From Terriglobales bacterium (GTDB taxonomy: Bacteria > Acidobacteriota > Terriglobia > Terriglobales > Acidobacteriaceae), in NCBI GenBank assembly GCA_035691485.1, contig DASSIZ010000060.1, positions 1 to 41,821 on the forward strand: DNA of 41,821 nt, read 5' to 3'. The notes under the pieces were generated by a model. It searched no databases. It saw only the letters and a program-made list of their open reading frames with translations, and was not told where the DNA came from. A program made the position numbers and the translations under genes. Shown here piece after piece: positions 34,946-41,821 of the stretch (its first letter is position 1; each line of letters starts with the position of its first letter).

Positions 34946-35101
34946 TTATTTCTTTCTGCCCCGGATGACGAGCATCGCGCCCGACAGCAGGGTGAGAGCC
35001 GAGACTGCGGTTGAGCCGTCAATTTCCGGTACCGAGGGGCTCGCGAGCGCCGCGCTGGTTAATCCTGCAACCATCAATGCGATCCCAATCATCTTCTGCA
35101 T
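34946..35101 (-). CDS. VPEID-CTERM micro-protein, copy 2
   Basis: 51 residues, MQK class: MQKMIGIALMVAGLTSAALA, linker SPS, VPEID at 24-28, AVSALTLLSGAMLVIRG, tail RKK. ATG 35101 with GGGAGGATGGC upstream. Confidence 0.9.
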   Translation of the reverse strand: MQKMIGIALMVAGLTSAALASPSVPEIDGSTAVSALTLLSGAMLVIRGRKK

Positions 35102-35144
35102 GCCATCCTCCCGGTGTTACCTGTGTCAATGAACTCGTCTGACC

Positions 35145-35300
35145 TTACTTCTTTCTGCCCCGGATGACGAGCATCGCGCCGGACAGCAAGGTGAGAGCCG
35201 AGACTGCGATTGAACCGTCAATCTCCGGCACGGCGGTAAACGCGAACGCAGCGCTGGTTAACCCTGCAACCATCAACCCAATTCCAATGATTTTTTGCAT
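35145..35300 (-). CDS. VPEID-CTERM micro-protein, copy 1 (first in transcript)
   Basis: 51 residues from ATG 35300 (an in-frame ATG 27 bases upstream is possible but GGGGGATGGT fits 35300). MQK class: MQKIIGIGLMVAGLTSAAFA, linker FTA, VPEID at 24-28, AVSALTLLSGAMLVIRG, tail RKK. First of seven in the direction of transcription, with the gap 35301-35505 upstream. Confidence 0.9.
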   Translation of the reverse strand: MQKIIGIGLMVAGLTSAAFAFTAVPEIDGSIAVSALTLLSGAMLVIRGRKK

Positions 35301-35505
35301 ACCATCCCCCGGACATCGCCAGTGCAATTATTCCTCCACTGACCTCGCCATGTTCTCAATACCTTGCGGCGTTCCAGGATTTCCACAGCGACAATACATT
35401 GCGCATAATGTCTGTCACTTTCCCACAATAAATTCGCGAAGCCAGTTCCCGCGCCTGGCGCTCCACCACTTTCGTGGTGCTCATGGCGGCGAAGATTTCT
35501 TGGAT
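35301..35505 (-). promoter_or_regulatory. Upstream region of the VPEID array
   Basis: 205 bases between copy 1 and the CDP-alcohol transferase stop. It has ACATT-N6-AATGT (35396-35411), operator-like, and CACCAC-TTTC-GTGGTG (35464-35479), a 6-bp stem with a four-base loop (GAAA on the minus strand) but no T-run. The array promoter is probably here; no clear -35/-10 pair was resolved. Confidence 0.35.
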
Positions 35506-36090
35506 TTATTGCCCTGACGCTGCCGGGCGTCCGCTCTTTTCGTAGGTCCGGATGCGCTGCCCGATCAGAAACACGTAGTGCAGTCCCGAGATGAGCGTGA
35601 AGGCGAAGGTAGCGTACAGACCCACTTTGCGGCTGAAGAATACCCAGGGGCTGGAGTCCACCTGAAACAGCAGCACGAAAAAAATCGTTGCCACCTGCGC
35701 GCCGGTATTGATCTTGCCGAAGATGCTGGGACGAAAGTCGCGGATGGAAGTCGTCGCGTAGAGCACGGCGCAGGTCAACAGGATGCACAGGTCGCGGCTG
35801 AAGACCAGCACCGTGTACTTCCACCGGATGAGGTGCAGAATCGACAGTACCAGGAACAGCGTGCTCAGCAGCAGCTTGTCGGCGATGGGATCCAGGTACT
35901 GGCCGAGCTTGGTCTGCTGGTGCAGCCCGCGCGCCAAAAGGCCGTCCAGTCCGTCGCTCACCCCCGCGATGACCAGCAGGATCAGCGCCAGCCGGTAATT
36001 GTTGTCCACGATGTTGATGATGATGAATGGAATGATGATCAGCCGCATCAGCGTCAGCTGGTTGGGCGCGGTGAGAAGCTGGCGAAGCAT
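35506..36090 (-). CDS. CDP-alcohol phosphatidyltransferase family protein
   Basis: 194 residues, five or so membrane helices. CDP-alcohol motif present: DGLLARGLHQQTKLGQYLDPIADK region (residues 49-72). ATG follows the stop codon of the upstream gene without a gap (TAG 36091-36093, ATG 36088-36090), so translation is coupled. Its motif and layout resemble PgsA or cardiolipin-synthase-type enzymes; the bona fide PgsA is at 22.6 kb, so this one may make another phospholipid. Specificity cannot be read from sequence. Confidence 0.85.
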   Translation of the reverse strand: MLRQLLTAPNQLTLMRLIIIPFIIINIVDNNYRLALILLVIAGVSDGLDGLLARGLHQQTKLGQYLDPIADKLLLSTLFLVLSILHLIRWKYTVLVFSRDLCILLTCAVLYATTSIRDFRPSIFGKINTGAQVATIFFVLLFQVDSSPWVFFSRKVGLYATFAFTLISGLHYVFLIGQRIRTYEKSGRPAASGQ

Positions 36091-36441
36091 CTAGCGACGG
36101 CGCTCCGTCGAAAATTCCGGCCCGTCGAAAATTTCGACGGCGCTGCTCCCGCTCTTCGACGCGAAACGTTCCGCCAGCGACGGAATGCTGCCGTTGCGCG
36201 CGTCCAATTCAATGCGCTCGATGCGGTGCATGGGAAAAAAAACAGCGCTTGCCGCGACCGGTTCGCCTTCCCGCACCAGCCGCGAAAAATCATCGAACGA
36301 GTTCAAGTCGATGCCGCGCACCCCGAGCCCGGCCGTGGTCAGTTCCATCACCACGCCCCAGAATTTTTCGCGCGGTGAATTCAGCGTCACCAGGACAACG
36401 GCGCCCCGGGCAAATATCGCGGCTGTCTCCGACTCTGGCAC
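36091..36441 (-). CDS. Conserved hypothetical protein with PREKFWG motif
   Basis: 116 residues from GTG 36441, no good Shine-Dalgarno. Soluble, probably small beta-barrel: GAVVLVTLNSPREKFWGVV, then GVRGIDLNSFDDF and an acidic C-terminal half. A similar uncharacterised type is remembered from acidobacterial genomes; it may resemble PilZ or RNA-binding barrels. Stop overlaps the next gene start context (no gap). Confidence 0.7.
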   Translation of the reverse strand: MPESETAAIFARGAVVLVTLNSPREKFWGVVMELTTAGLGVRGIDLNSFDDFSRLVREGEPVAASAVFFPMHRIERIELDARNGSIPSLAERFASKSGSSAVEIFDGPEFSTERRR

Positions 36442-36483
36442 GGTTCGATTGTCAACGCCCGCAGGCGCGATTGCAACAGTTCT

Positions 36484-37875
36484 TCATCGCGTGTACAGGG
36501 CGATGATGCGCTCAATCGCTCGCCGGCACACGGCGCAAAACGCATCGTGGCGCGTGAACATGATGCAGTTCTCCTGCGGCCGGTAGTAGCCCTTGGCTTC
36601 GTAGTTCGCGCCCTCGAACGCGCCGATCTTGCCCGAGTGCTGGTCGGAGGACAACAGCTGATCTTCGTGCTTCTTTTCCTCGCTGAAGAGCGCGTCCATC
36701 TCCGATTCAGGGCGGTTCTGCTTGCGGATTTCGCGGCGGCGAGCCTGGATGTCCCGCTCGTATGCTTCAAATGCTTCTTTGTTCCACGGCGTCGGAACCG
36801 GTGTTCCCGGCGACACCATGTCTTTCCACTTGAGCGCCGCCGGATCGAGCAGCGCGGTGATGTTCGGCTCCCATGGCTCCACCTTGTGCGCCGGCGGCAG
36901 GTAGGAAACGTCGGAGGTGTAGTACTCGTCGGCCAGGCCGGCGAAATGATGCCCGAATTCGTGCACGAACACGTACGGCGACCACAGGCTGTCGGCGGCC
37001 ACCGTGCTGTACAGGTTAAAAATGCCGCCCCCGCCATAGGTCGCGCCGTTGACCAGGATTTCAACGAATTCGTAGGGCGCGAACGATGCCATGTCCCGGA
37101 AGCTGCGATTGTCGAAGGTAAGGATGTAGCGCTCCGATCCGAATGCGTCGTAAGTCGCGCCGGCCGGATTGCGATGGTGAATGCCCGTGGACGGTCGTGA
37201 GATTCCGGATTCCGGCGACGCCGGGCACAGCCCCCACACGTTGAAGTCGGATCGGTGCTCCTTGAATGGCGAAGTCGAGAACAGTATTTCCATCAGCCGC
37301 CGCGCGTCCTTCTCGAACTTCGCCCGCTCCGCCGCGGTATAGCCGTCACCCAGGATCAGGAAGTCAACCTTGTTGGCGGGATCGCCGGACTTCTGCAAGG
37401 TCAGCAGCGGGCCCGGCGAAGGCGGCGCCGAGGTATCGATGAAGGGGTCTTTCGGATCGGCGGTCGTGCTCCAGATTTCGCGGAAGGCATTGCCGGCGTC
37501 GCGCTTCATGAGCGAGATCTGCACCGGCCCGGTGGGAGCGGGAAAGCGCAGTGACTCCGAGAAGGTGCGGTTCATCTGCTTGGCCTCTTCGGTCTGCTCC
37601 CATTCCCCGAAAATCGAGGCAAAGCCGCGTGAGTACACCACGCGATTGCTGGCCCGGTCGCGCACCTCGAAAAAATATTTTCCGGTATTGGTGTCGTCGA
37701 TCGCCTGGCGCGGGTCCCCGGGCCACGGGGTCGGCTCGATCACGATGCGGTCCAGGGAAAACGTCTCCTGGTGGTCGTTGCCGGTGTGGTAGTAATCCAC
37801 GCGCATCGTCTTCAGCGCGGCGAAGGCCGGGACCGCCAGCAGGATTGCAACTGCGGCGAGGAAGAGCTTTTTCAT
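36484..37875 (-). CDS. M64-family (IgA-peptidase type) exported metallopeptidase
   Basis: 463 residues from ATG 37875. Signal peptide MKKLFLAAVAILLAVPAFA (1-19). Zinc-binding HEFGH (305-309) followed by DEY (316-318), the M64 pattern HExGHxxxxLxDEY. An N-terminal M64_N domain (about 23-150) precedes the peptidase domain. Secreted or periplasmic protease; substrate unknown. TACAAT lies just upstream of the start and may be a -10 of a nearly leaderless message. The next genes on the same strand are the PREKFWG protein and CDP-alcohol transferase. Confidence 0.88.
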   Translation of the reverse strand: MKKLFLAAVAILLAVPAFAALKTMRVDYYHTGNDHQETFSLDRIVIEPTPWPGDPRQAIDDTNTGKYFFEVRDRASNRVVYSRGFASIFGEWEQTEEAKQMNRTFSESLRFPAPTGPVQISLMKRDAGNAFREIWSTTADPKDPFIDTSAPPSPGPLLTLQKSGDPANKVDFLILGDGYTAAERAKFEKDARRLMEILFSTSPFKEHRSDFNVWGLCPASPESGISRPSTGIHHRNPAGATYDAFGSERYILTFDNRSFRDMASFAPYEFVEILVNGATYGGGGIFNLYSTVAADSLWSPYVFVHEFGHHFAGLADEYYTSDVSYLPPAHKVEPWEPNITALLDPAALKWKDMVSPGTPVPTPWNKEAFEAYERDIQARRREIRKQNRPESEMDALFSEEKKHEDQLLSSDQHSGKIGAFEGANYEAKGYYRPQENCIMFTRHDAFCAVCRRAIERIIALYTR

Positions 37876-38082
37876 GATGCGGGATTGTACATCTCGACGT
37901 TTTGCGTTGGCGAGGAGCGGAACGAACCCGAAAGATGGCTGGATGAAACAAGAGGCTCCGAAAGAATTGGCAGCTCGACCGGGAACCATCGACCTGTCCG
38001 GCAAGCCGGGGGACGCTCTAACCTTGGGTCAAAAAATGGTAGGCCCGAATGGACTCGAATCGGTTTTGTGACGTTGTCTGGC

Positions 38083-38559
38083 TCACATGTGTGTCATGCT
38101 GAAAGTGCCTGTTTGGCTTGTGCAAGCGGGCGTATGTCCGGTGAGGTTGAACGTCCCCGAGCCTGAACCCATGCCCATCGTCATGGTGCCCTGCATGATC
38201 ATGGTGTTTGTTTCGGTGCCGCCCGATGACATCGACGATATCGTGATTGTCATCATGCCGCCGTTCATCATTCCGGGCCCCATCTGACCGCTCATCACGG
38301 TGCCCGCGCCGAAGCACTGGGCCAGCGAACTCATGTTCGTGAAGTTCATGTTGCTACCAGTGAGCGCGGTATTGTTCTGCGTCAGGTTGAATGTGAACGA
38401 GCCCAGTTGCTGCCCTGACGAACTGGCCAGTGTCTCAGACCACGCGCCTGTTGCCAGGTTTGTGGTTCCTGTCGTTCTCGTCACTGATGACGTAGTTCCA
38501 CCGCAAGCAATCAAAGCGGCGGTTAACAGAATCGCTGCAAACGTGCCCGCGCGCTTCAT
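38083..38559 (-). CDS. Met-rich lipoprotein, hypothetical
   Basis: 158 residues; GGAGGG before ATG 38559. Lipobox ALIAC with Cys19, so lipid-anchored to the envelope. The mature part is Thr/Ser/Gly-rich, with a Met-rich stretch MSGQMGPGMMNGGMMTITIS and a second, QGTMTMGMGSGSG. Two Cys (in AQCFGAG and PACTSQ) might form a disulfide. Beta-strand pattern LGSFTFNLTQNNTALTGSN resembles small lipoproteins of unknown function. The Met clusters might bind copper or silver; that is only a guess. Confidence 0.82.
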   Translation of the reverse strand: MKRAGTFAAILLTAALIACGGTTSSVTRTTGTTNLATGAWSETLASSSGQQLGSFTFNLTQNNTALTGSNMNFTNMSSLAQCFGAGTVMSGQMGPGMMNGGMMTITISSMSSGGTETNTMIMQGTMTMGMGSGSGTFNLTGHTPACTSQTGTFSMTHM

Positions 38560-38947
38560 ATTCCCTCCGTTCGGTGGAGGTCAAATTTAACAGCTGAATG
38601 CCCACCCATCCCCACTTCAGGAGCAGCGCTCCGCGCTCGAGGAATTGATCGCATTTTCCTTGTTGTTCGGGACCTCCGACATATCTGGACTTGCGGCTGT
38701 GGGCCCTGGTTACACACGCGGACTGTTAAGGCGGGACGAACGGGCCAGCAGAATTCCTCTGTGCGTCCTCTAAAACGGCGTATTAGGGATGGCGCTTATT
38801 CCTGCTCGTCCCTTTCAAAAGACAAGTCCTTTGGATGGAGCAGATGCGGAAGCATCGGCTGTCGCTCAATGCCGCATCGCACTTATCAAAGAGTCCGATC
38901 CAAATTTCCATCTACCACTCTTCACGAGGAAGAGGGAAGGAGGAAGT
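38560..38947. other. 388-bp divergent intergenic region
   Basis: Contains the upstream regions of the Met-rich lipoprotein (minus) and the PEGA-like protein (plus). A frame opens on the plus strand (38789-38947) but continues in frame into the PEGA gene whose real start is 38948. No motif recognised. Confidence 0.5.
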
Positions 38948-39457
38948 ATGCGATGGTTTAGGAGGACACTAACCGCTGGGGTGATCGGGGGGCTTCTTCT
39001 GACAGGGACATTGGCCGCATCTATGCAAACCGCAACGGCACCCGCGCCCAAACCCAAGGCATCCCCGGCTGCGCCGATGCCGTCGAGCTCTGCGCAAATG
39101 CCGCAAATGCCGAAGAGCTCAGCTCAGGCGCCTTCAGCCGCTTCGCAACCGCGTCAGCGCGTTGTCATCGTCGAACCGATCCGGGTCTTTGACCCGTTCT
39201 TCGACTATCCGTATCCGTACGCGTATGCGCCGGATTACATGGCTGAGAACTTCGGCTACGTTAAGCTCGATACGAAGATGAAAGATGCTTCTGTCTACGT
39301 GGATGGCGGGTTTGCCGACAAGGTGGAGAAGGCGAAGAAGTTCGCACTTCGACCCGGCACTCACAACATTGAGTTGCGCGATTCTGACGGTCGCCCGATT
39401 TTCAAGGAACGTGTTGCGGTACTCGTGGGCAAGACCACGACACTTCACGTCGGCTGA
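38948..39457 (+). CDS. Exported protein with PEGA-like domain
   Basis: 169 residues from ATG 38948, with GGAGGAAGT in front. An N-terminal hydrophobic signal segment (about 9-27), an Ala/Pro/Ser/Met-rich linker (30-72), then a compact beta domain GYVKLDTKMKDASVYVDGGF with KKFALRPGTHNIELRDSDGR, the PEGA pattern that carries surface or S-layer-like roles. Followed by a terminator, so single gene. Function unclear. Confidence 0.78.
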   Translation: MRWFRRTLTAGVIGGLLLTGTLAASMQTATAPAPKPKASPAAPMPSSSAQMPQMPKSSAQAPSAASQPRQRVVIVEPIRVFDPFFDYPYPYAYAPDYMAENFGYVKLDTKMKDASVYVDGGFADKVEKAKKFALRPGTHNIELRDSDGRPIFKERVAVLVGKTTTLHVG

Positions 39458-39496
39458 TGTCGCGTCGTTCCGGATGAAAATCAACCACGAAGGAAT

Positions 39497-39528
39497 AGCC
39501 CCGCTCGTGCGAGTGGGGCTTTAATTTT
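39497..39528 (+). terminator. Rho-independent terminator
   Basis: Stem AGCCCCGCTC/GAGTGGGGCT (39497-39506 and 39511-39520, one wobble), GTGC loop, followed by TTAATTTT. 39 bp after the PEGA-like stop codon. Confidence 0.85.
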
Positions 39529-39724
39529 CTTGAGGTCGCAGATTTCCTGACCGGCACCGGGAGCGTGGACGATCATGGGGAATAGCCGGGCGCGCAACCC
39601 TTCGAACGTAGCCCGTCAATTTCGAACTCGTCCGTGTCAAAAACGAGGTCAACACGCTAAATCCCCGTTTGCAACGCCGCGTTTTACGGCTGGTCAGAAG
39701 TAGCTAGCTTCTTGCGTGTAGTAG

Positions 39725-39761
39725 GGAAAAATCAGGCCGACTCGCGAAGCAAGCCGGCCTG
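39725..39761 (-). terminator. Rho-independent terminator of the BNR gene
   Basis: CAGGCCG (39733-39739) and CGGCCTG (39755-39761) with inner pairing, then ATTTTTCCC on the minus strand. It lies 17 bp beyond the BNR stop codon. Confidence 0.8.
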
Positions 39762-39778
39762 GCATGAAATTAGACGGT

Positions 39779-41434
39779 TCAGTTCTTGGCTGCCACTGCG
39801 TGTTGCCCGTGGTTGCGGGTTGCCGAGGGAGGATTCGCCACCACCGCACGCTGGTCCGTCCATAAACTCCAGGTGGTTCCATCCGACCCAACCGCTACCC
39901 CGTTGTAGTCGCCGATAAAGCGCGAGTTCCCGTTCGTCGTTCCGGAAAACCACAGAGAGTGGCCCGGATCGGAGAAGCCCGTGTCCACCCGATTCTTGCT
40001 CAGGATGCTCCCGGCCTTACTGAGCTTGGTGACGGCAAAACCGTACTTGCACTGGGTCTGGTCGGCGCCCGTCGCCAGGCTGCGGTCCATGTAGCCAACG
40101 CTGACGGTCCCGTTGGCGGCGACCGCAACCCAGGGATAGAACTGGTCGTTAGCTGACGTGTCCACCGGGATGATGCTCCATGTCGCGCCGCCATCGGTCG
40201 ATTTGCCCAAGAACACGTCCGTATTGGTGGCAGTTTTCGTACCGTTTTGGTTATCGGCGAAGGCGACGTACACCGTGTTGCCGGTCGCATCGCTCGGGTC
40301 CACAGCGGTGTTAGCTTTGACGCCGTATCGCAACTGGCAGCCGCTCAGCGTGTCGCGACCATCGACGTTGCTCGGGAAATTCAGGTCCTGTACTAAACTC
40401 ACGCGCGAGGGCGCGCTCCAGGTCGCTCCCCCATCGCTCGAGGAGACCGCCAGGATCTGGTTCAGTCCGAAGGTATTGAAGTTCTCGAACGTCACGTACA
40501 CCTTTCCATTCGGCGCGACCGCCGGGTACGAGTCCTGGTTCAGGTCGCACTCGTTGGGTGCTCCGAACAGAGCCGCGTTGCAGAACGGACTAAAACCGCT
40601 GATCGCTTTGGGCGCTGTCCATTGCACGCCGTTGTCGGAAACCGCCACGTTGATTGGACTGGCGAAAAACTGTGCCGTCGGACTGAAGAACTGCGCAAAG
40701 CGCGTCCACGTTACGTACACGCGGTTGCTGAAGGGACTGGACGCATTGGCGTCGGCAGCAATGTACTCCTTGTCGTTGAAAATGTTCGGTCCGAATCCTT
40801 TGCTCTTGGGCGTGACAGCCGTCTGACCCTTCGCCACCGTGACTGGATTGCTCCAGGTTATGCCCCCGTCGTTGGACGAGGCGACCACAACGCTAGGTCC
40901 GGTAAAGCTGCCGCCCGGCCCCTCGTGGTCGGCGATGTTGGAGTAGTAGAGGCGACTATTACTGTCAAACGCCAGTGCCGGGTCGCCGGTGAACTGGTAC
41001 GGGGTGATGGGTGGGATAACTTCGTGCCAGGTGCTGCCGCCGTCGAAGGTAGAGGAAGCGGCCGCCACCACTCGCTCCACGAGCGTCGCTCCATTAAAGA
41101 ACAGCCGGTAGGAGTGGAATCCGCCGACGGCGTGCTGGGGGTTGTGAGGGTCCACCACAATCGTGGTTTCGTTGTGTGGAGTCTCACCGTCGCAATCCAG
41201 CAAGAAGTTGCCTGCATAAACTGCGGGCTGAGTCGAAGCGCCGATGAAGCAGTCCGCAGTTCTCGGCAGAGTGCCGACACCACTGCTATCGCCGGGCGGC
41301 AGTTGCCAGAAATCATAGAATCCCGACTTCTGGGGGCCGGGTTTTTCGATTGGGGACGGCCCGTCGGCCGCCATTACATTCAGGCACACGGCCACGAACA
41401 GCGTGAGCAGGAGAAACAGCCTAGCTTTGTTCAC
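39779..41434 (-). CDS. Secreted BNR/Asp-box protein (sialidase-like beta-propeller)
   Basis: 551 residues from GTG 41434, which has AAGGAG eight bases upstream (a GTG at 41443 would overlap that site). Signal peptide about 1-22 (MNKARLFLLLTLFVAVCLN). At least four Asp-box motifs S-x-D-G-G-x-T-W (STFDGGSTW, SSNDGGITW, SSSDGGATW, STDGGATW), typical of six-bladed propellers. Catalytic sialidase residues (Arg triad, Tyr/Glu) were not identified, so enzymatic function is uncertain. Single-gene transcript. Confidence 0.82.
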   Translation of the reverse strand: MNKARLFLLLTLFVAVCLNVMAADGPSPIEKPGPQKSGFYDFWQLPPGDSSGVGTLPRTADCFIGASTQPAVYAGNFLLDCDGETPHNETTIVVDPHNPQHAVGGFHSYRLFFNGATLVERVVAAASSTFDGGSTWHEVIPPITPYQFTGDPALAFDSNSRLYYSNIADHEGPGGSFTGPSVVVASSNDGGITWSNPVTVAKGQTAVTPKSKGFGPNIFNDKEYIAADANASSPFSNRVYVTWTRFAQFFSPTAQFFASPINVAVSDNGVQWTAPKAISGFSPFCNAALFGAPNECDLNQDSYPAVAPNGKVYVTFENFNTFGLNQILAVSSSDGGATWSAPSRVSLVQDLNFPSNVDGRDTLSGCQLRYGVKANTAVDPSDATGNTVYVAFADNQNGTKTATNTDVFLGKSTDGGATWSIIPVDTSANDQFYPWVAVAANGTVSVGYMDRSLATGADQTQCKYGFAVTKLSKAGSILSKNRVDTGFSDPGHSLWFSGTTNGNSRFIGDYNGVAVGSDGTTWSLWTDQRAVVANPPSATRNHGQHAVAAKN

Positions 41435-41821
41435 AGAGAGCACTCCTTCGGGAAGAATTGGGAGCCATGGTCATTTTTCAGCACCCATTCCTCGGTTCCG
41501 CCCAAGACAGGGACTAATGATATCGAACGTGGCCGACCCGACAGGGGGCGTCGGTTACTCTGTGCCTCATATAGGCCGTGTGTTCTTTCGTAGCGGCCAC
41601 CCAGGCGCAGACTAAGCTCAGGCGGATCCGAGACACACAAATATTCTCAAAGGTACTGGCAATCCGGCCTCCAGAGAATGGCTAGTGTTCCTCTTTGTTT
41701 TCAATGCTGCCAAAGCAGCAAAGATCGTGCTAGTGCAGTTTCTTGCAACTAAATGGAAAGCAACGGTCTTGGTCGAGCTGTCGAGAAGCCCGCTTTTCAC
41801 CGGTAATTCAGACTTGGCCGG
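41435..41821. other. 387-bp upstream region to window end
   Basis: Probably the promoter region of the BNR gene and the end of whatever lies beyond. A small frame on the minus strand (41618-41800) has no ribosome site and no recognisable features. No other signal. Confidence 0.45.

Noticed and set aside
33949-35300. CRISPR-like or tandem DNA repeat array
   Set aside because: The roughly 200-bp period is explained by seven translated genes with start codons, Shine-Dalgarno sites, stop codons and conserved protein motifs. There are no 20-50 bp repeat/spacer units.
37874-38071. 65-codon plus-strand frame upstream of the M64 gene
   Set aside because: No ribosome site, mostly polar and opposite to the M64 promoter region; most likely chance.
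41618-41800. 60-codon minus-strand frame near the window end
   Set aside because: No ribosome site and no recognisable domain.

Overview
The window (41,821 bases, GC-rich) looks like chromosome of an Acidobacteriota (Terriglobia-type) bacterium. This is inferred from gene content: an AroD-AroE fusion, clustered tandem universal stress proteins, a 116-residue PREKFWG protein type remembered from acidobacteria, many GC-rich SD-led genes, and an exosortase cluster. No rRNA, tRNA, phage or IS element was seen.

Layout. 1-5.1 kb: end of a MacA-like adaptor, MacB-like ATPase and permease (tripartite export), then a small membrane protein and two divergent tandem UspA genes. 5.1-9.9 kb: a large AsmA-like protein, a 52-residue lmo0937-type membrane protein, a membrane-anchored TPR protein and a DksA/TraR zinc-finger protein. 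10.3-17.8 kb is a signalling block: sigma-54 activator, receiver-GAF-histidine kinase, an orphan GvpL/F protein, an 89-residue protein that is only a histidine-kinase H-box domain, and a GAF-GGDEF cyclase translationally coupled to a glycosyltransferase. 17.9-30 kb is mostly housekeeping: aroDE, a secreted protein, dinB behind a perfect 26-bp inverted repeat, an AMMECR1 protein, pgsA, glutamate dehydrogenase, a transglutaminase-like exported protein, a Cys-rich MarR regulator with arsenite methyltransferase, PilZ, cysS. 30.2-41.8 kb: a Tat-exported transglutaminase-like protein, a fatty-acid-hydroxylase family protein, the exosortase cluster, a second CDP-alcohol phosphatidyltransferase, an M64 metallopeptidase, a Met-rich lipoprotein, a PEGA-like protein and a secreted BNR-repeat protein.

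The standout is 31.3-35.3 kb. An exosortase fused to a CPBP (CAAX-type) membrane protease follows seven tandem genes of 51-53 codons, about 200 bp apart, each with its own Shine-Dalgarno sequence. Every product is a signal-peptide-like segment, a 3-5 residue variable linker, the motif VPEID (or APEID/VPEIG), a second hydrophobic segment and a basic tail. The sorting signal is therefore practically the whole protein, and the released product would be a very short peptide or a processed membrane hairpin. The exosortase E/VPEID-CTERM system is a known named pair; a multi-copy array of substrates with almost no mature region is the part that looks undescribed. Two of the seven copies share an exact 104-bp repeat and another looks chimeric, so the array is actively expanding and recombining.
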